Shown here piece after piece: positions 8,301-15,898 of a stretch of DNA of 27,204 bases. The stretch is taken from positions 1 to 27,204 of the forward strand of contig JABAAI010000002.1 of NCBI GenBank assembly GCA_014238825.1, read 5' to 3'. Numbering within the stretch: the first letter of the stretch is position 1; the number at the start of each line of letters is the position of its first letter. This stretch comes from Leptospirales bacterium. Its GTDB lineage: Bacteria; Spirochaetota; Leptospiria; Leptospirales; Leptonemataceae. The notes below the pieces were generated by a model, which saw nothing but the letters and a program-made list of their open reading frames with translations, was not told the origin of the DNA and did not search any database. Made by a program: the position numbers and the translations under genes.

Positions 8301-9116
8301 TTGAGCTAAGTCTTTTAGAAAAGGATACATTTGGGCAGAACCTAGAGCACAGTTCAAGCCTACACTCAACAACTGAGGAGTATGGGCAATGGATATCCAA
8401 AAGGCAGTCGGTGTTTGACCGGAAAGAGTACGCCCACTTTGGTCTACAATAGTACCAGAAATCATAACAGGTATTTTTACTTTTAGTTTTTCAAAAACAT
8501 CTCCTATAGCAACAATGGTAGCTTTGGAATTTAAGGTGTCAAAGATGGTTTCAACAAGTAATAAATCCACACCTCCCTCGATTAGAGCTTCTATTTGTTC
8601 AGCGTAAGAATCTCGCATAGTATCAAAATCAATATCCCGATAAGCAGGATTATTTATATCTGGAGAAATAGAGAGTGTTTTATTACTAGGCCCAATCGCC
8701 CCTGCCACAAAGCAAGTCCTCTCAGGGCTATCATACTCGCTCGCAGCCTGTCTAGCAATCCTACTAGCTTCTAAATTAATATTACGAACCTCCCCTTGCA
8801 TCTGATAATCTGCCTGTGATATCGAATTAGCATTGAAAGTATTCGTTTCGATAATATCTGCCCCTGCTTCAAGGAAGTCACAGTGAATCTCATGTATGAG
8901 TTCCGCTTTGCTAATAGAAAGTAGGTCATTATTCCCCTTTAGAAATAAATCATCAGCTAATTTGGAAAACTGCTTGCCTCTAAAGTCTTGTTCATTCAAG
9001 TCATGTTTTTGGATCATGGTTCCCATTGCTCCATCTAAGATGAGAATCCGCTTTTTCAAAGCTTTTTGCAAAGAGTTTTGCCTTTTTTCTTGTTCTTCTT
9101 TAAATAACATAATCAA
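5328..9116 (-). CDS. metH: Cobalamin-dependent methionine synthase
   Basis: Transfers a methyl group from 5-methyltetrahydrofolate to homocysteine through methylcobalamin. All modules are present in 1262 aa. The homocysteine domain starts ILILDGAMGTMIQ and has zinc ligands Cys256 (LNCALGS) and Cys319/Cys320 (GGCCGTT). The pterin domain has VNIGELTNITGSKNF. The B12 domain has GDVHDIGKN with the axial His775 (E. coli His759) and GLSGLITPSLEEM. The reactivation domain has RPAPGYPSQPDHSEK and SGIYFANPKAKYF. The first possible start is TTG at 9116, overlapping the purK stop; the in-frame ATG at 9110, two codons later, is the better candidate. Because purK lies immediately upstream, there is no space for a cobalamin riboswitch. 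I saw no broken or missing key residue. Confidence 0.97.
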   Translation of the reverse strand: MIMLFKEEQEKRQNSLQKALKKRILILDGAMGTMIQKHDLNEQDFRGKQFSKLADDLFLKGNNDLLSISKAELIHEIHCDFLEAGADIIETNTFNANSISQADYQMQGEVRNINLEASRIARQAASEYDSPERTCFVAGAIGPSNKTLSISPDINNPAYRDIDFDTMRDSYAEQIEALIEGGVDLLLVETIFDTLNSKATIVAIGDVFEKLKVKIPVMISGTIVDQSGRTLSGQTPTAFWISIAHTPQLLSVGLNCALGSAQMYPFLKDLAQVASCNISLYPNAGLPNEMGKYDETPRFMREQIELYLKEGLVNLLGGCCGTTPEHIKAIAEACREVKPRQIASETRAPLSLSGLNPLIVNENINFVNIGELTNITGSKNFSRLILSNDFEKAAIIAREQVERGAQILDINMDEGMLDSKQAMSHFIRLISSDPDVSCVPFMIDSSKFEVIIEGLKSTQGKCIVNSISLKEGEGNFISQVREVMKYGAAIVVMAFDEKGQADSLERRIEICQRSYNLLVNRLGFPAQDIIFDPNVLSIATGLTEHNNYAIDFIESVRWIKKNLAHVKTSGGISNISFSFRGNQVVREAMHTIFLYYSIKAGLDMGIINAGQLVIYDEINPEFREKIENVIFNRHENATDELIALATSFRKDSQITENHSKNANQWRDLNVAERIQYAVQKGNNEYINIDVEEARQFYKTPLEVIEGPLMDGMNVVGNLFGDGKMFLPQVIKSARVMKQAVAYLTPFITESEEKVSKQAPKTQAKILLATVKGDVHDIGKNIVGVVLSCNNFEIIDLGVMVSVEKILETAKTEKVDIIGLSGLITPSLEEMISVAKEMERRGLKYPLLIGGATTSALHTAVKIEPHYKAPTIHVIDASRSVSVTQNIINQKQSSKYLADIRKEYDAIRTKYQNRSNQKEYLSIQEARDNHLSLDWSLEIAKPNKLGLHSFDDFSIETLREYIDWSPFFINWEMKGKYPEILSNPRYGEEASKVFKDANQLLDKIIQKKQIMARGVFRLAPANSIGDDIEIYEENYYENYDIINTRKQVALVLHTLRQEAKKREGEANRALSDYIRPYNAKTRGGQNLINYDLDYIGGFALTTGIGVEELANFYEKKHDDYNSIMIKALADRLAEAFAEYMHKEIRENYWGYEKEAKFSNLDLIRERYAGIRPAPGYPSQPDHSEKMNLLAWLSAEKHADIQLTENMAMRPAASISGIYFANPKAKYFALGLISKEQLEDYAKRKNFSITQMEKWLASSLNYNP

Positions 9117-10294
9117 ACTTGTCTTGGCTTAGAAATACATTTTACTAGACCACTAATATTTTGCATTTTTTTTTCTAATTCTGTTCTATCACTGGCTATA
9201 ACGGTAATATGCCCCATCTTCCGGTAAGGACGGACTTCTTTTTTATTATAGAGATATAGCGAAAGACCAGGCACCTTTAACGCCTCTTCCAAACCAAGAT
9301 AACAGGCAACTCCATTCGCATCTGCCTCGCCTAAAAGATTAAGCGTTGCAGCATGACTATGGCAACTGGTATCTCCCAAGGGTAGCTTAAAAATTGCCCT
9401 CAAATGCTGCTCAAATTGGGAGTTAGCACAAGCATCCATTGTATAATGTCCGCTATTATGAGTACGTGGTGAAATCTCATTTATAAGTAATTCATTTTCA
9501 GTTGTTAAAAAAAATTCAATAGTAAGAACTCCAATGATAGCCAAGCTTTGAGCGAGGTCACAAGCCAATTCTTCAACTCTTTTTTTAATACCTTCTTCTA
9601 TTTCTGCGGGGCAAATCAAGGATTCAAGTAAGTTTTCAACTGGATGAAAACGCATTTCGACAGGAGGATAGACAGCAAGATTGCCTTTTTCGTCTCGCAC
9701 CACAACAATAGAAAGCTCTTTTGTGAAATCTATCTTTTCTTCTATCAAAGAAGGAGCTATAAAATTCTGTCCCCAAGCCTTGATATCATCTGTACTTTTA
9801 AGTATTTTGACACCACGACCATCATAACCACTTTTCCGTATTTTTTGAACGATAGGTAAGACAGGTGGAATAGGTGAAGCAAAGAAATGCGAGCCTAAAT
9901 CTTCTTTTGTCTCAATAGATTTAAATTTTGCGGTAGGAAAGCCGTGTTTCTGATAGTATTGCTTTTGTAGTAGTTTATCCTGTACTATGCGAATAGTATT
10001 TACAGAAGGGAAAATTGATACTCCCTGCTTCTCTAAAAGGCTAAGAGCCTCAATATTAACATTTTCAATTTCTATCGTTAGATTCTTTAAATCCTTTGAA
10101 AAATTAAGAACATCATCATATTTTATAAAAGAACCTTTATAAAAAAACTTAGAAGCTTCTTGACAAGGTGCTCCATCTTTATCAAGAAAGTATAAACAGA
10201 TGCCAAGGGATAGAGCCGGTGCAATAAACATCTGACCTAACTGCCCCCCTCCTAATATACCCAGATGAAGTGGCGGACGATAGTAGCTAGGCAT
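9113..10294 (-). CDS. purK: N5-carboxyaminoimidazole ribonucleotide synthase
   Basis: ATP-grasp enzyme of de novo purine synthesis. It makes N5-CAIR from AIR, bicarbonate and ATP, and PurE then rearranges the product. At 393 aa it has the usual length. The N-terminal domain has LGILGGGQLGQMF and ENVNIEALSLLEKQGVSIFPS. The ATP-grasp part has QDKLLQKQYYQKHGFPTA, RKSGYDGRGV and EFFLTTENELLINEISPR, followed by HNSGHYTMDAC, a PurK hallmark. The C-terminal domain contains LYLYNKKEVRPYRKMGHITV. It is the first gene of a two-gene unit: the TGA stop overlaps the TTG start of metH. PurE, which normally accompanies PurK, is not in this window. Its ATG is read away from the permease at 10332. Confidence 0.96.
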   Translation of the reverse strand: MPSYYRPPLHLGILGGGQLGQMFIAPALSLGICLYFLDKDGAPCQEASKFFYKGSFIKYDDVLNFSKDLKNLTIEIENVNIEALSLLEKQGVSIFPSVNTIRIVQDKLLQKQYYQKHGFPTAKFKSIETKEDLGSHFFASPIPPVLPIVQKIRKSGYDGRGVKILKSTDDIKAWGQNFIAPSLIEEKIDFTKELSIVVVRDEKGNLAVYPPVEMRFHPVENLLESLICPAEIEEGIKKRVEELACDLAQSLAIIGVLTIEFFLTTENELLINEISPRTHNSGHYTMDACANSQFEQHLRAIFKLPLGDTSCHSHAATLNLLGEADANGVACYLGLEEALKVPGLSLYLYNKKEVRPYRKMGHITVIASDRTELEKKMQNISGLVKCISKPRQV

Positions 10295-10331
10295 TTGTAG
10301 TCATAAAATTTATTTTCTAAGGTATGTAAAG

Positions 10332-11747
10332 ATTAAAAAAAGGATATTACATCTAAAAGAAGGCCTAGGCCTTCCCGAGGCTTTCTCCATCGTAGTCGGT
10401 CGCATCATTGGCTCTGGTATATTTCGGACTCCGGGTATTATATTTATTACTGTCTGCAGTTTGGATCCCTCTAGAACTTATGCCCTTGGCGAAGTTCCTT
10501 TAGCTCAGTTAAGTATAGGCCTTTTCTTCTTAGCTTGGATTATTGGTGGCGTTTTTACTTTCCTAGCCTCACTCTGCTATGCTGAATTAGTAACACTCCT
10601 ACCTCATTCTGGAGGTCCTTACGCCTATCTCAAAGCAGCTTATCCAGAAATAGTAACTTTTCTTCGTGGTTGGACCATGTTCTTTGTCAGTGAAACTGCA
10701 TCTATAGTAGCCGTTGCCCTAGTTTTTAGCGAATATGCCTCGATTTTATGGGAACAAACTAGCGGTATTGAAGCTAGTTGGAGTATGCATGCTACGGCAG
10801 CCCTTCTTTTAATCTGGCTATTTAGCTTTGCAAATTGCCTAGGACTTGCACTATCTGGATTATTACAAAACATACTCTCAGCCATTAAAATATTTGCCCT
10901 AATCGTTATGAGTGGTCTTTTCCTGGGAGTAGATGGAGGTGACGGAGCTTTTCAAGAGAATTTCTGGCCAAGCAAATGGGGTTGGGGAACGATGCTAGCC
11001 CTAGGCCAAGCTATGCGTTATACCTTCTTCGCTTACAGTGGCTGGGAAGGAGCAACTTATATTGCTGAAGAAGTTCGTAAACCACGCCGGAACCTACCAA
11101 TATCTCTTTTCCTAGGCATCGGCTTTGTTATGATACTCTACTTATTAGTAAATGCAGGTTATGTTTATCAACTGGGAGGCGAACGCATCGTTGTAGAGCG
11201 TAAAGGCATAGCAGCCGCAGCAATGGAAAATGTCCTAGGCTTAGTAGGTCTTTTCATTTTATCTGCCTTTGTTATGATTAGTACAGCAGGCAATGTAAGC
11301 ACCCAGATTCTTGTTAAAGCGCGAACTTGGTACGCAATGGCACGCGATGGTTTATTTTTTAGCTCATTTGCAAGATTAAGTCCACGTTCTAATACTCCAA
11401 ATATAGCCCTACTAGGCCAGGCAAGCTGGGCGAGTGTACTGCTCTTTTGTTCCTTCTCTTTTGAAAATTCATACGAGACACTAATTGATTTTTTTAGTTT
11501 TACTTCTGCGTTCTTTAATCTACTTAGCTTTGCTGCTGTCGGTATTTTACGTTATAAGATGCCTAAGACTGAACGCCCCTTTAGGACACCATGTCTAAAA
11601 ATAGTATTAAGCATCGTGCTTAGTATACAGCTTTGGTTCCTGTTAATTACCTTATACGACAGGCCACTGGAATCACTCTTTGGCTTAGGACTTGCCTTTA
11701 GCGGTATATTTTATTATTTTTATGTGAAAAAAATAAGAAAAATATAG
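10332..11747 (+). CDS. APC-superfamily amino-acid permease (non-canonical start likely)
   Basis: Multi-helix inner-membrane amino-acid transporter of the APC superfamily, resembling LAT and basic-amino-acid/antiporter members. Family features are GRIIGSGIFRTPGI (unwound helix 1), FLASLCYAELVTLLPHSGGPYAYL, FFAYSGWEGATYIAEEVRKP (helix 6) and KARTWYAMARDGLFF. The first canonical start in frame is TTG at 10461, but that would remove transmembrane helix 1: the conserved KEGLGLPEAFSIVVGRIIGSG segment is encoded upstream, in the same frame. The frame is open back to a TAG at 10284 and contains no ATG, GTG or TTG before 10461. I place the start at ATT 10332 because AAGG (10319-10322) lies nine bases before it and the product would begin (M)KKRILHLKEGLGL. 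Substrate unknown. The stop is secure and the start is not. DUF445 follows after 30 bases. Confidence 0.85.
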   Translation: MKKRILHLKEGLGLPEAFSIVVGRIIGSGIFRTPGIIFITVCSLDPSRTYALGEVPLAQLSIGLFFLAWIIGGVFTFLASLCYAELVTLLPHSGGPYAYLKAAYPEIVTFLRGWTMFFVSETASIVAVALVFSEYASILWEQTSGIEASWSMHATAALLLIWLFSFANCLGLALSGLLQNILSAIKIFALIVMSGLFLGVDGGDGAFQENFWPSKWGWGTMLALGQAMRYTFFAYSGWEGATYIAEEVRKPRRNLPISLFLGIGFVMILYLLVNAGYVYQLGGERIVVERKGIAAAAMENVLGLVGLFILSAFVMISTAGNVSTQILVKARTWYAMARDGLFFSSFARLSPRSNTPNIALLGQASWASVLLFCSFSFENSYETLIDFFSFTSAFFNLLSFAAVGILRYKMPKTERPFRTPCLKIVLSIVLSIQLWFLLITLYDRPLESLFGLGLAFSGIFYYFYVKKIRKI

Positions 11748-11777
11748 CATCAGAAACATACATAAAATAAGTAAAAG

Positions 11778-12905
11778 ATGGCAATAAAACTTAAAAAGCC
11801 TAATAGTAAATTACTTAGTTTTATAAAGAAATGGGATCATTATTTTGGCTTATCTATAGAAAAGACAGAAATAAAATCTAAGAAAGTTTTCAAAAAAACC
11901 ACCTGCTTCCTCTTTCTGCTGCGTCTTCTTCCCTTTATTTGTTTACTTGGCTTTATTATCTCGCTATTTTGGGACTTCCCGGGAGCTTTATACCTCCCTT
12001 GGCGAGATCAAGTAGAAGTCCCCTTTTACGGTTTACTTCGCAAAATAAGTATCGCTGGCTTAGTTGGGTTTTTTACAAACTACCTAGCCATTAAGATGCT
12101 CTTCTATCCCCGTAAACCAAGACCCATTCTAGGACATGGCTTATTACCAGCACAGAAAGAAGATATTGTACTTCGTTTAGGTGAGCAAATCTCAAAAGAA
12201 CTTATCAATGCAGATTCAGTTATAGCAAAAATTAATAGCTCCCAAATATTTGAAAAATATCAAAAGAAATTAGTCCATGGGATGCAAGAAGCAATAAAAG
12301 ATATTGCCTTTCGCCGGGATTTCTACGCACTTATCGAATATTATATTAATCAATTACTCCGTCTACCAAGCTTTCAAAATAGTTTGGATGAGTTTATAAA
12401 TCAGGTCTACCCCAAAGATATAGGAACTGTGGAAGGGGGACTATTGAAGCTCTACAAGTTTATAAAAGGAGAACGGAGTTTCAATCGCCAAATAGGAACA
12501 TTTCTTAGACAAATTAACTTTGATATAGAACAATACGAAACAATAATTGGCAAATATCTTTATAAAATCCCTGAAAAAATTGAAAGCACCTCCAAAGACT
12601 TTAAAGAACAGATATCACAATTAATTGTTTATCTAATCGAGAAAATTAATATAAAATCAATCATTATAGAAAACTTAAGTGGATTGGACGAGAGTCGTTT
12701 GGAAAAACTGCTCTGGCACTCTACATCAAATCAACTCCTTTACATTCAATATTTTGGTTGTCTTCTAGGACTGGGTGGTGGTTTTTTTCTCTGGCTACCA
12801 TTAGAAACAACTCTGCTAAGCATTTTAATTGGAGTTGCCCTCTTTAGTTTGGATAGCCTCTTAATTAAAATTTTTCCAAAGCAATTCAACAAAAGTAAGC
12901 TTTAA
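11778..12905 (+). CDS. DUF445-family membrane protein
   Basis: Member of the DUF445 family of unknown function. Recognition rests on GLVGFFTNYLAIKMLFYPRKP (residues about 93-113), GLLPAQKEDIVLRLGEQIS just after it, and IQYFGCLLGLGGGFFLWLP in the C-terminal membrane segment. The order is a basic N-terminus, a membrane segment near residues 45-65, a second near 88-105, a long helical soluble region of about 200 residues, and one or two C-terminal membrane segments. At 375 aa it is within the family range. It lies 30 bases after the permease on the same strand and could be co-transcribed with it. No catalytic motif is visible. Confidence 0.85.
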   Translation: MAIKLKKPNSKLLSFIKKWDHYFGLSIEKTEIKSKKVFKKTTCFLFLLRLLPFICLLGFIISLFWDFPGALYLPWRDQVEVPFYGLLRKISIAGLVGFFTNYLAIKMLFYPRKPRPILGHGLLPAQKEDIVLRLGEQISKELINADSVIAKINSSQIFEKYQKKLVHGMQEAIKDIAFRRDFYALIEYYINQLLRLPSFQNSLDEFINQVYPKDIGTVEGGLLKLYKFIKGERSFNRQIGTFLRQINFDIEQYETIIGKYLYKIPEKIESTSKDFKEQISQLIVYLIEKINIKSIIIENLSGLDESRLEKLLWHSTSNQLLYIQYFGCLLGLGGGFFLWLPLETTLLSILIGVALFSLDSLLIKIFPKQFNKSKL

Positions 12906-13166
12906 GCAAGTGCTTGTTATATTTTAGATGATACTCTTTCCCTAAAGTTTATTCAGCTTTACCCACCTCACTTTGGGGTATAATAGATAATCGCAAAAAA
13001 ACCTTCTCTAAATAGACGTAATAAACTAGCTCCTCTTGCGAGCTACTTGCAAATAAGTTCTAATTTTAAAAAAAGACTTTCCTTATTACTGCCTAACCTA
13101 TATTGTGTAGCTTACTTGCTTTCCATACCTATGTTTTGGATTGAATTTGCTCACTTTTAAAATCTT
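12906..13166 (+). promoter_or_regulatory. Promoter and leader region of ppdK
   Basis: This 261-base gap precedes ppdK. A perfect TATAAT is at 12979-12984. CTTTAC (12957-12962) sits 16 bases upstream as a weak -35. If used, this promoter gives a leader of about 175 bases. The leader contains a small hairpin, TAGCTC (13027-13032) with GAGCTA (13040-13045) around a seven-base loop. No known riboswitch was recognised and no Shine-Dalgarno sequence precedes the ppdK ATG. Confidence 0.45.
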
Positions 13167-15869
13167 ATGGCTAAAATGACATACTTCTTTGCCAAGGATA
13201 GTAATCACACTGAAAAAATAAAAAAAAGTGAGCGAAGGAATATCCTTGGTGGTAAAGGTACTAATTTGGCTGAAATGGCCAGAATTGGTGTTCCCGTACC
13301 ACCTGGCTTTATAATAACAACAGATTCCTGTAAATCCTATTCTAAAACCAAGGTCTTCCCCAAAGCCTTGGATAATGAAATTCCTAAGCAAATAAAACAA
13401 CTCGAGAAAAATATCGGCAGAAAATTGGGAAGTGCCACCAAACCATTACTTGTTTCTGTACGCTCCGGTGCCCCGGTAAGTATGCCAGGAATGATGGATA
13501 CAATTCTTAATTTAGGTTTAAATAAAACAAGTATCGCTGGAATGATAGCAGAAGGTCAAAATGAACATTTTGTTTTGGATTCATACCGCCGTTTTTTGCA
13601 AATGTACAGTAATGTTATCTTAGAAATACCACTCAGTGGTTTTGAAAAAATTATTGAAAGACATAAAATCAAGGCAAGCGTTAAACAAGATTTTGAGCTT
13701 CCTCTTAGTTCTTTGCGAGAAATTATCACAGAGTATAAAAAACTAATCCAAGAAAAAAGTGCTACTCCTTTCCCTGAAGACACAAAAATCCAACTCCGCA
13801 TGGCTATCGAAGCCATCTTTAGATCATGGAATAATGATAGAGCGATTCATTATCGCAGGATAAATAATATCTCTCATGATCTTGGAACAGCCGTTATAAT
13901 CCAAGCAATGGTTTTTGGAAATATGCAAGATGGTAGTGGTACTGGGGTTGCCTTTACTCGCAATCCATCTACTGGTGAAAATATTTTGTATGGAGAATAT
14001 CTACTCAATGCTCAGGGCGAAGACGTTGTCGCTGGAATACGTACCCCTAGTCCCATCTCGGCCTTAAAAGAGGAAATGCCTGAAGTCTTTGCTGAATTCT
14101 ATACCATTCAAAATCGCTTGGAAGAACATTTCAAAGATATGCAAGACATAGAATTTACTGTTCAGCAAAAAAAACTGTATATCTTACAAACCCGTAGTGG
14201 AAAGCGTACAGGGATAGCAGCTATCCGCATTGCTACTGAAATGGTACAAGAAGCTAAAATTGATAAGAAAACCGCTATAATGCAAGTTGATCCAGCAAGC
14301 ATCCCTTCTCTCTTGACCCCAACATTTATCACTACTAAAAAAGACGAAGCGATTAAAAATGGTAACTTAATAGCAATGGGTCTCAACGCTGTACCTGGTG
14401 CAGGATCTGGTCAAATTGTATTCAGTTCTGAACTAGCAGCTGAGTGGTCAGCTCAAAATAAGAAGGTAATCCTAGTTCGCGAAGAAACAAGCCCAGAAGA
14501 TATTATAGGGATGGAATATGCAAACGGTATTCTAACTGCCCGTGGTGGGATGACATCGCATGCCGCAGTAGTTGCTCGAGGCATGAATAAACCCTGTATA
14601 GTAGGTTGTAGTATCCTAAACATTAGTGAAAAAGATAAAATCATGTCTATTGAAACGGGAGATAAAAAGATATCCTTTAAAGAAGGCGATCAAATCTCTA
14701 TTGATGGTAGTACTGGCGAGATTATAAAAGGTAGCCTACCCACCCAGTCCTCAGAGATAGAGCAGTACCTCAATGGTGATTACGAGGGAGAAAGCAAAAT
14801 ATCAGAAAGTTTTTTGACTTTAATGAGCTGGGCTGATGAAATACGTCACTTGAGTGTCCGTGCCAATGCAGATACACCCCGTGATGCAAAAGTTGCTCTA
14901 AACTATGGAGCCTCCGGGATAGGTCTTTGTCGTACAGAGCATATGTTTTTTAGTACTCAGCGTATCTTACTCATGCGACAAATGATTATAGCGAGCACAG
15001 ATGAAGAGCGTCTAAATGCACTAGATCAATTATTAATTCATCAAAAAGAAGATTTTAAAGCTATCTTCAAAGTAATGGATGGCTTCCCTGTAACAATACG
15101 CCTGCTAGATCCACCTCTCCATGAGTTTTTGCCCCAAAATCCAGAAGAATACAAAGAGCTAAGTAAAAAAACAGGTCGAACAGAAGAGGAAATCAAACAG
15201 CGTTCTTTATTACTAAGAGAAGTAAATCCCATGCTTGGTCATCGTGGCTGTCGTTTGGGAATCACCTCCCCTGAAGTTACAACCATGCAAGTCCGTGCAA
15301 TTTTATCAGCAGCAATTGAAATGAACAAAGAAGGCGTTAATGTTTTCCCTGAGATAATGATCCCCTTGGTGGGACACGAGAAGGAATTAGAGTTACAAAG
15401 AAAGCTGATAGATGATGTAGCAACTGAGCTGATGCAAAAGCTAGGTCAAAATATAGATTACTTAGTCGGCACTATGATTGAAGTTCCTCGAGCAGCATTG
15501 CAAGCCGATAAAATAGCTAAACATGCTCAATTCTTTAGTTTTGGTACTAATGATCTCACCCAAACTACTCTGGCGTTTTCACGAGATGACTCAGCTAGCT
15601 TCTTAAATCAATATATTGATTTAGGGATCTATAAAAACAATCCATTTCAAATAATAGATAGAGATGGAGTTGGTGAGTTGATTAAGATAGCGATAGAGCG
15701 TGGCAAAAAGACTAAAGCAGATCTAAAGATAGGAATTTGTGGTGAGCATGGTAGTGATCCATATAGCGTTAATTTCTTTCATGAGGCTGGCTTAAATTAT
15801 GTAAGCTGTTCTCCTTTTCGAGTGCCCATCGCTCGTTTGGCAGCAGCTCAAGCAAAATTATCAAAATAA
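13167..15869 (+). CDS. ppdK: Pyruvate, phosphate dikinase
   Basis: Interconverts pyruvate + ATP + Pi with phosphoenolpyruvate + AMP + PPi, serving gluconeogenesis or PPi-linked glycolysis in the cytoplasm. At 900 aa it has the full three-domain length. The N-terminal ATP-binding domain has LGGKGTNLAEMARIGVPVPPG and VSVRSGAPVSMPGMMDTILN. The swivelling phosphohistidine domain has GGMTSHAAVVARG with His465 as the phosphate carrier (C. symbiosum His455). The C-terminal TIM barrel has GLCRTEHMF, MLGHRGCRLGI, FSFGTNDLTQ and GICGEHG with catalytic Cys858. All key residues are present. The start MAKMTYFFAKD agrees with the family. The TolC-like gene follows after 29 bases. No regulatory-protein (PDRP) gene is seen nearby. 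Confidence 0.98.
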   Translation: MAKMTYFFAKDSNHTEKIKKSERRNILGGKGTNLAEMARIGVPVPPGFIITTDSCKSYSKTKVFPKALDNEIPKQIKQLEKNIGRKLGSATKPLLVSVRSGAPVSMPGMMDTILNLGLNKTSIAGMIAEGQNEHFVLDSYRRFLQMYSNVILEIPLSGFEKIIERHKIKASVKQDFELPLSSLREIITEYKKLIQEKSATPFPEDTKIQLRMAIEAIFRSWNNDRAIHYRRINNISHDLGTAVIIQAMVFGNMQDGSGTGVAFTRNPSTGENILYGEYLLNAQGEDVVAGIRTPSPISALKEEMPEVFAEFYTIQNRLEEHFKDMQDIEFTVQQKKLYILQTRSGKRTGIAAIRIATEMVQEAKIDKKTAIMQVDPASIPSLLTPTFITTKKDEAIKNGNLIAMGLNAVPGAGSGQIVFSSELAAEWSAQNKKVILVREETSPEDIIGMEYANGILTARGGMTSHAAVVARGMNKPCIVGCSILNISEKDKIMSIETGDKKISFKEGDQISIDGSTGEIIKGSLPTQSSEIEQYLNGDYEGESKISESFLTLMSWADEIRHLSVRANADTPRDAKVALNYGASGIGLCRTEHMFFSTQRILLMRQMIIASTDEERLNALDQLLIHQKEDFKAIFKVMDGFPVTIRLLDPPLHEFLPQNPEEYKELSKKTGRTEEEIKQRSLLLREVNPMLGHRGCRLGITSPEVTTMQVRAILSAAIEMNKEGVNVFPEIMIPLVGHEKELELQRKLIDDVATELMQKLGQNIDYLVGTMIEVPRAALQADKIAKHAQFFSFGTNDLTQTTLAFSRDDSASFLNQYIDLGIYKNNPFQIIDRDGVGELIKIAIERGKKTKADLKIGICGEHGSDPYSVNFFHEAGLNYVSCSPFRVPIARLAAAQAKLSK

Positions 15870-15898
15870 TTATTATATCTTATATATCCTTTATAAAA

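Noticed and set aside
9108..9130. Possible cobalamin or SAM riboswitch before metH
   Set aside because: purK overlaps the metH start, so there is no untranslated space for an aptamer.
13098..13400. Open frame of 100 codons on the - strand across the ppdK start
   Set aside because: It overlaps a certain ppdK N-terminus, shows no recognisable domain and has no ribosome binding site.
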